Assembly: GCA_035711865.1 (NCBI GenBank)
Contig: DASTBT010000004.1
Location: 1-64,000, forward strand
DNA length: 64,000 nucleotides
Source of the DNA: JAOUEA01 sp035711865
Lineage (GTDB): Bacteria > Actinomycetota > UBA4738 > HRBIN12
Direction of reading: 5' to 3'
The notes beneath the pieces were generated by a model that was not told the DNA's origin, made no database searches, and worked only from the letters and a program-made list of their open reading frames with translations. Position numbers and translations under genes: made by a program. This document shows positions 50,408 to 59,085 of the stretch, in pieces (the first letter of the stretch is position 1; each line of letters begins with the position of its first letter).

Positions 50408-51192
50408 CGAGCGGTTCGAGCGTGCACGGCTCACACCGCCCGCTCGTGGTGGTCGTCGCCTACCACCTCGCGAACGACCGCGTCCCACGCTGGCCCGATG
50501 GCGGCTACGGCGTGCCCGCCCCCTACATCGAAGCGCTGCGGCGATCGGGCGCCCGAACCGCGATCGTCTCGCCGGGCGAGCCCGGTCCCCCCGAGCTGGT
50601 ACTCGAACGCTACGACGGCCTGCTGCTGGTCGGCGGGGGCGACGTCGACCCCGCGCGGTACGGAGCGAAGCCCGACCGGGAGCACAACTACGGGGTCGAG
50701 ACCGACCGCGACGCGTTCGAGATCGACCTGCTCCTGGCCGCCGAGCGTCTGCGGATCCCGGCTCTCTGCATCTGTCGGGGCATGCAGGTGATGAACGTCG
50801 CCTACGGCGGCACGCTGCACCAGCACCTCCCGGACCTACCGGGCCTGCTCGAGCACGGTGTGCCGATCGAAGGGACCGAGACCCTGCACCCGGTGACCCC
50901 CGATCCGGACTCGTGCCTCGCGGCGGCGACCAAGACGAGCGAGCTCGTGTGCACGTCACATCATCACCAGGGCATCGACCGTGTGGCGGATCGCCTCCGG
51001 ATCTCGGGCCGCAGCCCCGACGGGCTCGTCGAGGCGATCGAGCTCGATGCGGCTCCGACCACCGATCCGAGCGCGGCACCGTGGGTCGTCGGCGTGCAAT
51101 GGCATCCCGAGGAAACCGCCCACGAGGACCCCGCACAACAGTCCCTGTTCGACGCGCTCGTGCTTCTGGCAGGGAACGGGTCTCCTCGATGA
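50404..51192 (+). CDS. Gamma-glutamyl-gamma-aminobutyrate hydrolase family protein (peptidase C26, PuuD-like)
   Basis: A 262-residue class I amidotransferase-fold hydrolase. YDGLLLVGGGDVDPARYG is the C26 signature, the nucleophile is Cys in ALCICRGMQVMNVAYGG, and the His-Glu pair is in GVQWHPEETAHED. SHHHQGID is another conserved family stretch. PuuD-type enzymes cut the gamma-glutamyl group from gamma-glutamyl-aminobutyrate and similar acids. It fits the last step of the proposed amine pathway. Its GTG overlaps the stop of the deleted amidotransferase. Confidence 0.9.
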   Translation: MTSGSSVHGSHRPLVVVVAYHLANDRVPRWPDGGYGVPAPYIEALRRSGARTAIVSPGEPGPPELVLERYDGLLLVGGGDVDPARYGAKPDREHNYGVETDRDAFEIDLLLAAERLRIPALCICRGMQVMNVAYGGTLHQHLPDLPGLLEHGVPIEGTETLHPVTPDPDSCLAAATKTSELVCTSHHHQGIDRVADRLRISGRSPDGLVEAIELDAAPTTDPSAAPWVVGVQWHPEETAHEDPAQQSLFDALVLLAGNGSPR

Positions 51193-51353
51193 ACATCGGT
51201 CAGGGATCCGCAAGCCGAGGGGTAGCGCCGGGAGCCTAGCTCCTTCATAATCCGCGGCATCGTGGGAGAACAACCGGACGACACGCGCCTCGGCGCAGCT
51301 TCCCGAGATCGATCGTTCAGCCGACGGGCGCCCCACGGGGTGGCCGACGGCCG

Positions 51354-52325
51354 GTGACCCACATCGCGGCGACATCGTTCGGCGCCCCGCTGCCCCCCGG
51401 CGGCACGATCGGCGTCTGCTCGCCCAGCGGCCCCTTCTACAACCGAAGCGACATCGAGCGCCCCGTGGAGTGGTGGCAGGATCGCGGCTTCCGGGTGCGG
51501 CTCAGCGACGGCGTCTGGGCCCAGGACGACTATGTTGCCGGCACACCCAGACAACGTGCGGCCGATCTCAACGCGTTGTTCGCGGACCCCGAGGTCGATG
51601 CGATCCAGGTGCTCTGGGGGGGCACCGGGGCGCTGCAGATCCTCGAGCATCTCGATTTCGACGTGATCGGCGCCAACCCCAAGGCGCTGATGGGTTACTC
51701 CGACATCACGAACCTGCACGTCGCGATCCGGCAGCGCACCGGCCTCGCAACGTTCCACGGGCCGGGGCTCGGCTCGATGGGCATCCCGGAACGCACGGCC
51801 TTCACCTGGGACTCGGCGCTCGATGCGCTCATGAAGGGGGGCGCGGGCGAAGTGCCCCGGGACCCGGACGACCCGTACGTGCGGGCCATCGCACCGGGCA
51901 GGGTCACCGCGCCCATCGTGGGGGGCAACCTCTTCACGTTGGTGCACCTGTTCGGCACGCCGTTCGAGCCGGAGTTCGACGGCGCCATCCTGTTCTTCGA
52001 GGAGGTACACGAGCCGACCTACATCATCGAGGTTCATCTCGAACAGCTCCGTTTGGCCGGCAAGTTCGACGGTATCGCCGGAGTGGTGATCGGGGAGATG
52101 AAGGACTGCGGGTGGAGCGAGCAGCGGCCCGAGACCCCGCGCGACCGCTCCCTCGAGGATGCGTTCGAGCGCCATCTGGCCGGGCTGGGCGTGCCCGTGC
52201 TCTACAAGCTCCCGCTGGGCCACGGGAAGCACCTGGCGTCGATCCCGTTGGGGGTCACCTCGACGCTGGACGCGGATGCCCGCGCACTCATGATCGACGA
52301 ACCGGGGGTCAGGCCACGTGCGTAA
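51354..52325 (+). CDS. S66 family LD-carboxypeptidase
   Basis: A 323-residue serine peptidase. The nucleophile is in LMGYSDITNLH, the Glu in ILFFEEVHEPTY, and the His in LGHGKHLASIPLG, forming the Ser-His-Glu triad of LdcA/MccF. These enzymes trim the terminal D-alanine of cell-wall tetrapeptides, or inactivate peptide antibiotics (MccF type). It starts with a GTG and lies directly upstream of a peptide ABC transporter, so a role in recycling murein peptides is possible. Confidence 0.9.
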   Translation: MTHIAATSFGAPLPPGGTIGVCSPSGPFYNRSDIERPVEWWQDRGFRVRLSDGVWAQDDYVAGTPRQRAADLNALFADPEVDAIQVLWGGTGALQILEHLDFDVIGANPKALMGYSDITNLHVAIRQRTGLATFHGPGLGSMGIPERTAFTWDSALDALMKGGAGEVPRDPDDPYVRAIAPGRVTAPIVGGNLFTLVHLFGTPFEPEFDGAILFFEEVHEPTYIIEVHLEQLRLAGKFDGIAGVVIGEMKDCGWSEQRPETPRDRSLEDAFERHLAGLGVPVLYKLPLGHGKHLASIPLGVTSTLDADARALMIDEPGVRPRA

Positions 52326-52338
52326 CACTCAGCAAGAC

Positions 52339-52354
52339 CGGCCGGTACCGGCCG
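52339..52354. repeat. Perfect 16-bp palindrome before the binding-protein gene
   Basis: CGGCCGGTACCGGCCG is a perfect inverted repeat with no loop, 13 bases past the S66 stop and 31 bases before the ATG at 52386. It may be an operator or part of a weak terminator. Confidence 0.4.
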
Positions 52355-52385
52355 AGACCACGGCTGCACGACGAGGAGGCGCGGC

Positions 52386-54230
52386 ATGAGGACAGCCCGA
52401 TGGGCCGCATCGATGATCGCGGGATCGATGGTGGTGGGGATGCTGGCATCGACGGCGTTCGCCCAGAGCGAGAGCCCCGCAGAGGACCAGGATCTGACCT
52501 TCATCGTGGGCTATACGCAGCCCGCCGTGACCCTGAACCCGTTCAAGCAGATCCTCACGTCAGAGTACGAGGTCAACAGCCTGCAGTATCCGATGCTGTT
52601 CAACTTCGACAAGGACACGCTCGTGGCAGCGACCGGCGGGCTCGCCGAGGAACTGCCGAGCGTGGAGAACGGCGGCATCTCCGACGACGGCCTCACGTAC
52701 ACGATCAAGATCCGTGACGGCCTGACGTGGAGCGACGGCGAGCCGATCACAGCGCATGACGTCGCGTACACCTTCAACACGATCCTCGACCTCGGGTTCA
52801 CGAACTTCACCAACTACCTCCCCTTCACCGACACGATCGAGGCGCCCGACGACACGACGCTCGTGTGGTCGACCACCAAACCGACGTCGGCGCCGTTCGT
52901 ACCGCCCTGGATCTTCATCGTGCCCGAGCACGTCTGGAGCCAGTACGAGACGAAGGAAGAGATCCGCAATGCCGAGGTCAACCTCGAGCCGGTCGTGGCC
53001 GGACCGTTCCAGGTCACCGAGTACAAGGACGAGGAGTCCGTCACGATGGAGAACATCCCGGGCGAAAGCTGGCTCGGGGAGCCCCAAATCGACACGGTGA
53101 TCTACCAGTTCTTCCAGAACAACGAGACGATGGTGCAGGCGCTCAAGCAGGGGACCATCGACTTCGCCGAGGACATCCCCTCCGACCTGTTCCGGTCGCT
53201 CGAAGCGGAACCGAACATCGAAACGAATGCCGGAGCGGCGCTCCAATACGCACAGCTGAGCTTCAACATGTGCTTCGAGCAGAACGTCTGCTCGGCGCCG
53301 GATTCCACGAGCACGGGACCGAAGTACTTCCAGGATCGCGTCGTACGACAGGCCGTGGCGATGGCCATCGATCGACAGGCGATCGTCGACCGCATCAAGG
53401 GAGGGTACGGCACACCCGGCACGACGATGGTCGGCCCGACCGCGGCGTACTGGCACTGGGAACCGCCTGAGCCGTATCCGTTCGATATCGAAGGTGCGAA
53501 CGAGCTCCTCGAGGGGGCCGGATACACCGATTCCGACGGCGATGGCGTTCGCAACGATCCGGCCAGCGGCGACAACCTCGAGTGGCGCTTCTACGTCCCC
53601 ACAGATGACTCCGATCGCGTGAAGGCCACCAGGCTGATCGCCGGATGGCTGAACCAGATCGGGATCAAGACCTCGCCTCAGCCGGTCACGGTGGCGAAGA
53701 TCACCGACATCTGGTACGCGAACGACTACGACATCTACTCATGGGGCTGGGGGCCGGACCCCGATCCTGACTTCATCTTGTCGACGTACACGACCGATCA
53801 GTGTCTCGTGTGGAGCGACACCTGCTGGTCCAACGAGGAATACGACCGACTCTATACGGAGCAGCAGACCGCATCCACGATCGAGGAGCGCAAGGCGATC
53901 ATCGAGGAGATGCAGCAGATCTTCTACGAAGAGGTCCCCCAGATCGTCCTCTACAACTGGAACGACCTCCAGGCCTACCGATCCGACCGGTGGGAGGGCT
54001 TCGTGCGTTCCCCGCAGCCCGATGCCGAGGGCAATGGCGGCAGCTTGCTGTACCAGTACACGAACTACTCGTACATCTCGATCCGGCCGGTCAGCGAGTC
54101 GGCAGGTACCGTTGGCGGCAGCGGCGGCATCCCTGCATGGATGTGGGGCGCGATCGCCGTGGCGGCCGTCGTGGTGGTCGGCGGGGTCGTGATGGCTCGC
54201 CGGCGTCGCGACGACGAGGACCTGGCGTGA
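52386..54230 (+). CDS. Peptide/oligosaccharide ABC transporter substrate-binding protein (family 5)
   Basis: A 614-residue binding protein of the DppA/OppA type. A signal peptide (RWAASMIAGSMVVGMLASTA) leads into the mature domain; KIRDGLTWSDGEPITAHDVA is the family signature. The C-terminus has a Gly/Ser linker, one membrane helix (WMWGAIAVAAVVVVGGVVMA) and a charged tail, so it is anchored at the C-terminus. It has no lipobox. It has a GAGGAGG ribosome site. It is the first gene of the dpp/opp-like operon. Confidence 0.93.
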   Translation: MRTARWAASMIAGSMVVGMLASTAFAQSESPAEDQDLTFIVGYTQPAVTLNPFKQILTSEYEVNSLQYPMLFNFDKDTLVAATGGLAEELPSVENGGISDDGLTYTIKIRDGLTWSDGEPITAHDVAYTFNTILDLGFTNFTNYLPFTDTIEAPDDTTLVWSTTKPTSAPFVPPWIFIVPEHVWSQYETKEEIRNAEVNLEPVVAGPFQVTEYKDEESVTMENIPGESWLGEPQIDTVIYQFFQNNETMVQALKQGTIDFAEDIPSDLFRSLEAEPNIETNAGAALQYAQLSFNMCFEQNVCSAPDSTSTGPKYFQDRVVRQAVAMAIDRQAIVDRIKGGYGTPGTTMVGPTAAYWHWEPPEPYPFDIEGANELLEGAGYTDSDGDGVRNDPASGDNLEWRFYVPTDDSDRVKATRLIAGWLNQIGIKTSPQPVTVAKITDIWYANDYDIYSWGWGPDPDPDFILSTYTTDQCLVWSDTCWSNEEYDRLYTEQQTASTIEERKAIIEEMQQIFYEEVPQIVLYNWNDLQAYRSDRWEGFVRSPQPDAEGNGGSLLYQYTNYSYISIRPVSESAGTVGGSGGIPAWMWGAIAVAAVVVVGGVVMARRRRDDEDLA

Positions 54231-54268
54231 GGGTCGAGGGCTAGCCGACCGCGAGGAGTGACGGCAGC

Positions 54269-55255
54269 GTGGGGAGTCGCCGGTACGTCCTGAAGAAGGT
54301 CGCCCAGGCACTCCTCACGTTGTTCTTCGTGCTCGTCTTCAACTTCTTCTTGTTCCGGATCCTGCCGTCGGATCCCGTGAAGTTCCTCACACGTGGAGCG
54401 GGGCTGCAGATCAACGCGGCCGAGCAACAGGAACTGCTACGCGAGTTCGGTCTGGACAAACCGGTCTTCCCGGGACAGTTCATCGACTACATGGGCGACA
54501 CGCTGCGCCTCGATTTCGGCACGTCGCTCACCGTGCAGTCGGGGCGGCCGGTGCTCGAGGTCTTCACCGGCTTCATGTGGCCGACCCTGCTGCTCGTCGG
54601 GGTCTCGACGGTCACCGCGGCGTTGCTGGGCATCTGGATGGGCATCCGGGCGGGATGGCGCCGAGGGGGCTATTTCGACCGGACGTCGATGGGTGTGTCG
54701 CTCGTGTTCTATTCGATGCCCGAGTTCTGGCTCGGGATGCTGCTGCTGATCCTATTCTCCGTGAACCTCGGCTGGTTCCCGGTGGCCGGGCGCGAGACCC
54801 TCGGCGCCAACTACACGGGGTTCGCGGCGCTCGCCGACACGCTGAACCACCTGTTCCTGCCGGCGCTGACGCTCACACTCGCCTACATGGGCGAGTACTA
54901 CCTCGTGATGCGCTCGTCGCTGCTCGACGTGCTCGGTGAGGACTTCATCCAGACGGCGCGCGCCAAGGGCGTGCGGGAGAAGCTCGTGCTGAACCGACAC
55001 GCCGTGCGCAACGCCCTGCTGCCAACGATCAGCCTGATCGCGTTGTCGTTCGGGTTCGTGCTCGGCGGGGCGATCACGGTCGAGGTCGTGTTCAGCTACA
55101 AGGGGCTCGGCGGCCTGACCTACGAGGCGATCCAGAGCCAGGATTTCCCGCTGCTGCAGGCGATCTTCCTGTTCGCGAGCGCCGCCGTGATCTTCATGAA
55201 CCTGCTCGCCGATCTCGTCTACGGGCACTTCGACCCCCGGGTCCAGGAGGCATGA
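54269..55255 (+). CDS. Peptide ABC transporter permease, DppB/OppB type
   Basis: A 328-residue permease with six membrane helices. GSRRYVLKKVAQALLTLFFV is the usual N-terminus, and RAKGVREKLVLNRHAVRNAL is the EAA loop that contacts the ATPases. It starts with a GTG; no ATG is near. The next gene begins one base after its stop. It forms the channel with the DppC-like protein. Confidence 0.93.
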   Translation: MGSRRYVLKKVAQALLTLFFVLVFNFFLFRILPSDPVKFLTRGAGLQINAAEQQELLREFGLDKPVFPGQFIDYMGDTLRLDFGTSLTVQSGRPVLEVFTGFMWPTLLLVGVSTVTAALLGIWMGIRAGWRRGGYFDRTSMGVSLVFYSMPEFWLGMLLLILFSVNLGWFPVAGRETLGANYTGFAALADTLNHLFLPALTLTLAYMGEYYLVMRSSLLDVLGEDFIQTARAKGVREKLVLNRHAVRNALLPTISLIALSFGFVLGGAITVEVVFSYKGLGGLTYEAIQSQDFPLLQAIFLFASAAVIFMNLLADLVYGHFDPRVQEA

Positions 55256-55256
55256 C

Positions 55257-56219
55257 ATGCAAGCGCCGCCACTGAAACCGGGGGGCGATCCGCAGATCAT
55301 CGCGCCCCGGACCCCGGAGAGCCTTCCCGAGCTCCGCAGCCCCCGCCGTATCCGCTGGACCCGACGGCGCATCGCCCTGAAGCGCTTCTGGAGGCAGTAC
55401 CGCCGCAGCAAGATGGGCCTGGCCGGCCTCGCGATCCTGATCTTCTTCATCGGCATGGCGATCTTCGCGGTGGTCGCCGACCCCTCCGGAGCGGACCCCT
55501 CGCAGACCAGCGGCCCGGTGCTGTCGCCGCCCTCGCGCGAGTATCCGCTCGGTACCGACGACTTCGGTCTGTCGGTGCTCACGCTCGTGGTCCAGGGCTC
55601 GAAGATCTCGCTGCTCGTCGGGCTGACGGCGAGCGTGATCTCGATGTCGATCGGCGCGACGGTCGGCATCGTCGCGGGCTACCGAGGCGGCGCGATCGAC
55701 ACGTTCCTGATGCGGGTGACCGACTTCGGGCTCGTGATCCCGTGGCTCGTGCTCGCGATCGTGCTCGCGAGCATCATCGGTCAGTCGCTCGGCGCGATCA
55801 TTCTCGTGATCGGCGTGACGTCGTGGCCGGCGACGGCGCGACTCGTGCGCGCCCAGGTGCTGTCCATCCGCGAACGCCCCTACATCGAGCGGGCGCGGGC
55901 GCTCGGCGCATCGAATCGGCACATGATCTGGCACCACGTGCTGCCGAACTCGATGCCCGTGATCTTCGCGAACACGATCCTCACGATCGCGATCGCTATC
56001 CTGTCCGAGGCGGCGCTCACCTTCCTCGGTCTCGGCGACCCCACGAACCCGTCGTGGGGCTCGATGCTCGACGCCGCTACCGAGGCCGGCGCGACCACGC
56101 TCGGGGCGTGGTGGTGGATCGGCGCGCCCGGAGTGTGCATCACACTGGTCGTGCTGGCGTTCACGATGTGTGGATTCGCGATGGACGAGATCATCAACCC
56201 GAAGCTGAGGGATCGATGA
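55257..56219 (+). CDS. Peptide ABC transporter permease, DppC/OppC type
   Basis: A 320-residue permease. After a polar 40-residue N-terminus there are six membrane helices. REYPLGTDDFGLSVLTLVVQ is the DppC signature and RARALGASNRHMIWHHVLPN the EAA loop. LTFLGLGDPTNPSWGSML is also typical. The ATG at 55257 follows the DppB stop by one base. Confidence 0.93.
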   Translation: MQAPPLKPGGDPQIIAPRTPESLPELRSPRRIRWTRRRIALKRFWRQYRRSKMGLAGLAILIFFIGMAIFAVVADPSGADPSQTSGPVLSPPSREYPLGTDDFGLSVLTLVVQGSKISLLVGLTASVISMSIGATVGIVAGYRGGAIDTFLMRVTDFGLVIPWLVLAIVLASIIGQSLGAIILVIGVTSWPATARLVRAQVLSIRERPYIERARALGASNRHMIWHHVLPNSMPVIFANTILTIAIAILSEAALTFLGLGDPTNPSWGSMLDAATEAGATTLGAWWWIGAPGVCITLVVLAFTMCGFAMDEIINPKLRDR

Positions 56220-56241
56220 ACGTCACCCGGGGAGCGTGCGC

Positions 56242-57231
56242 ATGAACGACGTCCTCACGCTGGACGACGTCCACATCACCTACCACACGTCGAGCGGCGG
56301 CGTGCCAGCGGTCCGCGGCGTCGACATGACCGTGCGCAAGGGCGAGGTGGTTGGCCTCGCCGGCGAGTCCGGGTGCGGGAAATCGACGATCGCCGGCGCG
56401 ATCCTGCGCCTGCTCCCGTCGAAGACCAAGATCGAGGGCACGATCACGCTCGACGGCGAGAACGTGCTCGAGATGAAGCCCGGCCGGCTCCGCGCCGTGC
56501 GATGGACAGGGGCCTCGATCATCTTCCAGGGCGCGATGCACGCGCTGAACCCGGTGAAGAGCGTCGGCGACCAGATCGCCGAGGCGATCGTCGTGCACCA
56601 GCAGTCCGCCGGAAGGGAGGCCCGCGTGCGTGTGGGGAGCCTGCTCGAGCAGGTCGGGCTGCCGTCGCGCCGTATGCAGGACTACCCGCACGAGCTCTCC
56701 GGCGGCCAGAAGCAGCGCGTGATGATCGCGATGGCCCTGGCCTGCTCACCCTCGCTCGTGATCGCCGACGAGCCGACGACCGCGCTCGACGTGATGGTGC
56801 AGGCGCAGGTGCTGCGGCTGATGAAGGAGCTCCAACGCGAGCTCGGCCTGTCGATGATCTTCATCACCCACGACCTGTCGGTGCTCGTCGAGACGTCCGA
56901 TCGGCTCGCGATCATGTACGCCGGGAAGATCGTCGAGGAAGGCCCCGCCGACAAGGTGTTCCACTCGCCCCAGCACCCCTACACCGAGGCGCTGGCCGCT
57001 GCCTTCCCCGAGATCGGCGACGACCGGTTCCGCGGCAAGCCGATGGGGCTCGGAGGCGATCCGCCCGACCCCGCCGACGTGCCGTCGGGATGCTCGTTCC
57101 ACCCACGGTGCCCGAAGGCGTTCGAGGACTGCCCGACGATCGAACCGGACCTCTACCCGGCCGGCGAAGGGCGTCGAGCGGCGTGCCTGCTCGTGCCGGC
57201 GGCGAAGGATCGCGCCGGAGCACCCGCATGA
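56242..57231 (+). CDS. Peptide ABC transporter ATP-binding protein, DppD/OppD type
   Basis: A 329-residue ATPase. Walker A is GESGCGKST, the signature LSGGQKQR, and Walker B is LVIADEPTTALD. The C-terminal oligopeptide domain with PDPADVPSGCSFHPRCPKA holds the cysteines of the family's [4Fe-4S]-like motif. The ATG at 56242 has GGGGAG seven bases upstream; the GTG at 56236 is too close to it. Its stop overlaps the next gene as ATGA. Confidence 0.93.
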   Translation: MNDVLTLDDVHITYHTSSGGVPAVRGVDMTVRKGEVVGLAGESGCGKSTIAGAILRLLPSKTKIEGTITLDGENVLEMKPGRLRAVRWTGASIIFQGAMHALNPVKSVGDQIAEAIVVHQQSAGREARVRVGSLLEQVGLPSRRMQDYPHELSGGQKQRVMIAMALACSPSLVIADEPTTALDVMVQAQVLRLMKELQRELGLSMIFITHDLSVLVETSDRLAIMYAGKIVEEGPADKVFHSPQHPYTEALAAAFPEIGDDRFRGKPMGLGGDPPDPADVPSGCSFHPRCPKAFEDCPTIEPDLYPAGEGRRAACLLVPAAKDRAGAPA

Positions 57232-58310
57232 GCCAAGCCGAAACCACCACCGCCCGCCCGCCCGACCCGTCCGAGCCCGAGGTCGTGGTCGAGGTCCGCG
57301 ACCTGCGGGTCACGTTCCAGGGTCGGGTGGGCTTCTTCGAGGGGCTGCGCGGCAAGAAGGGCACCCTCTCGCGCGCGGTCGACGGTGTGTCATTCGAGCT
57401 CAGGCGCGGCGAGGTCATGGCCCTCGCCGGGGAATCCGGCTGCGGCAAGACCACGATGGCCCGGGCGATCATGGGTCTGCAGCCCGTCGACGGAGGCGAG
57501 ATCCTGTACGAAGGCAAGCCGCTCCCGCGCGATCTCAAGCCGTACCGTCGAGAGGTCCAGATGGTGTTCCAGGATCCGACGGGCACGTTGAACCCGCGCC
57601 AGACGATCTACGAGATCATCGCCGAGGGGCTTCGCATCCACGGCATCGACCGTGGGCCCGACGACGAACCGGAGGAGCAGCTCGTGGCGCGAGCGCTCTC
57701 ACGGGCCGGGCTGCGTCCGCCGGAGCGGTTCTTCCTGCGCTACCCGCACGAGCTCTCGGGCGGACAGCGACAACGGGTCGTGATCGCCGGTGCCCTGGTG
57801 CTGGAGCCCGAGGTGATCGTGGCCGACGAGCCGGTCTCGAACCTCGATGCCTCGGTACGGGGAGAGATCCTGCAGCTGCTGATGAAGCTGCGCGACGACC
57901 TCCACCTGACGATCATCATCGTCACGCACGACCTCGGCCTCGCGTGGACGGTGGCCGACCGCGTCGCGATCATGTACCTCGGCCGCATCGTCGAGATCGG
58001 CCCGGCCGAGGAGGTGCTGCTGCGCCCCGAGCATCCCTACACGAAGGCCTTGCTCGACGTCGTGCCGGAAGCCGGGGGCCTCGAACGACCGGTCCTCACG
58101 GGAGAGCCGCCCGATCCCACCCGTATCCCGCCGGGATGCCGCTTCCATCCTCGCTGCCCCGTGGTCGTCTCGGGCCGGGCGGCCGAGCTCGGGATCGAGG
58201 ACCGATGCCGCACCGAAGACCTCGCGTTGCAGGACGTCGCGCCGGGACACGCCTCGGCGTGCTATGAAGCGTTCGCTCGGCACGGCCTGCAAGCGACCGC
58301 CGCGGGCTGA
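57228..58310 (+). CDS. Peptide ABC transporter ATP-binding protein, DppF/OppF type
   Basis: A 360-residue ATPase. Walker A is GESGCGKTT, the signature LSGGQRQR and Walker B VIVADEPVSNLD. The C-terminal domain has PDPTRIPPGCRFHPRCPVVV and a late Cys. An insert before Walker A (GRVGFFEGLRGKKGTLSRAV) is typical of DppF. Its ATG overlaps the DppD stop. It completes a five-component peptide importer. Confidence 0.93.
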   Translation: MSQAETTTARPPDPSEPEVVVEVRDLRVTFQGRVGFFEGLRGKKGTLSRAVDGVSFELRRGEVMALAGESGCGKTTMARAIMGLQPVDGGEILYEGKPLPRDLKPYRREVQMVFQDPTGTLNPRQTIYEIIAEGLRIHGIDRGPDDEPEEQLVARALSRAGLRPPERFFLRYPHELSGGQRQRVVIAGALVLEPEVIVADEPVSNLDASVRGEILQLLMKLRDDLHLTIIIVTHDLGLAWTVADRVAIMYLGRIVEIGPAEEVLLRPEHPYTKALLDVVPEAGGLERPVLTGEPPDPTRIPPGCRFHPRCPVVVSGRAAELGIEDRCRTEDLALQDVAPGHASACYEAFARHGLQATAAG

Positions 58311-58315
58311 TCGGA

Positions 58316-59011
58316 TCAGGACACGGCCGAGCCCGTCTCGGGCGCGGTCGGCGTGCCGTCGGAGGCCTCGTCGCCCTTCAGCACCCCGAGGATCGCTTCC
58401 ATCTCGGTATCGGACACCTTGGCGTCGCGGGCGGGATCGCCGGCCTCCTGCGCGCGGACCGTCGCGAGCATCGTGCGGAGATTGGACTCGGCCATCTCGG
58501 CCCGCGACTCGAGCTCGCGAACCTTCTCGGCCAGTCCGCGCGCCCGACCCTCGGCCTCGTCACGCGCCTGACGCGCTTCGCGGGTCTCTTCACGTGCGGA
58601 GCGGAGCGCCGCTCGCATCTCGGCCGATTCCCGTCCCACCTCGACCAGACGGTCGACGACCGCCCGACCGAAGTCCGAGTAGCGAGCCGCGCCGGCGTCC
58701 GCCCGCCGAGCCCCCGTGATCGCTCGGGAGCGCCCGGACTTCCGCGGGCGGCGGCCGATCGATTCCTTCTCCCCGGCGGCGACCGGGCGGACCTCGAGCA
58801 GCCGATAGGAACCCTGCGCGGGCTCGAGTCGCTTCCGCGCGATCAGGGCGCGGACCGCGCGAGCGGTCGAGAGCGCGTCGGGGAACCCCAGCTCCCGCCC
58901 GATCTCGGCGGGCGTCACAGCCATCACGTCGCCGACGGCCGTCCGCGTGGCGACAGCCGACAGGAAGGCGTTGACCCGATCGAGGCTCTGCTCGTTCACG
59001 CTGGGTATCAT
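58316..59011 (-). CDS. Winged-helix/coiled-coil hypothetical protein
   Basis: A 231-residue protein. The N-terminal 75 residues resemble a winged helix: VNAFLSAVATRTAVGDVMAV, TPAEIGRELGFPDALSTARA and VRALIARKRLEPAQGSYRLL. A basic linker (RRPRKSGRSRAITGARRADA) is followed by a long coiled coil (about 130-195, rich in Ala, Glu and Arg) and an acidic tail. It probably binds DNA and oligomerises. The ATG at 59011 is chosen; upstream sequence to 59119 is Cys/Pro-rich and not convincing. It is divergent from the CoA-transferase gene. Confidence 0.75.
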   Translation of the reverse strand: MIPSVNEQSLDRVNAFLSAVATRTAVGDVMAVTPAEIGRELGFPDALSTARAVRALIARKRLEPAQGSYRLLEVRPVAAGEKESIGRRPRKSGRSRAITGARRADAGAARYSDFGRAVVDRLVEVGRESAEMRAALRSAREETREARQARDEAEGRARGLAEKVRELESRAEMAESNLRTMLATVRAQEAGDPARDAKVSDTEMEAILGVLKGDEASDGTPTAPETGSAVS

Positions 59012-59085
59012 GCCCGACCGCGGGCGACACGGCCAGTGGGGTTGCATCGGAACGCTCCACCCCATCCGACAGATAGGCTGCACGC

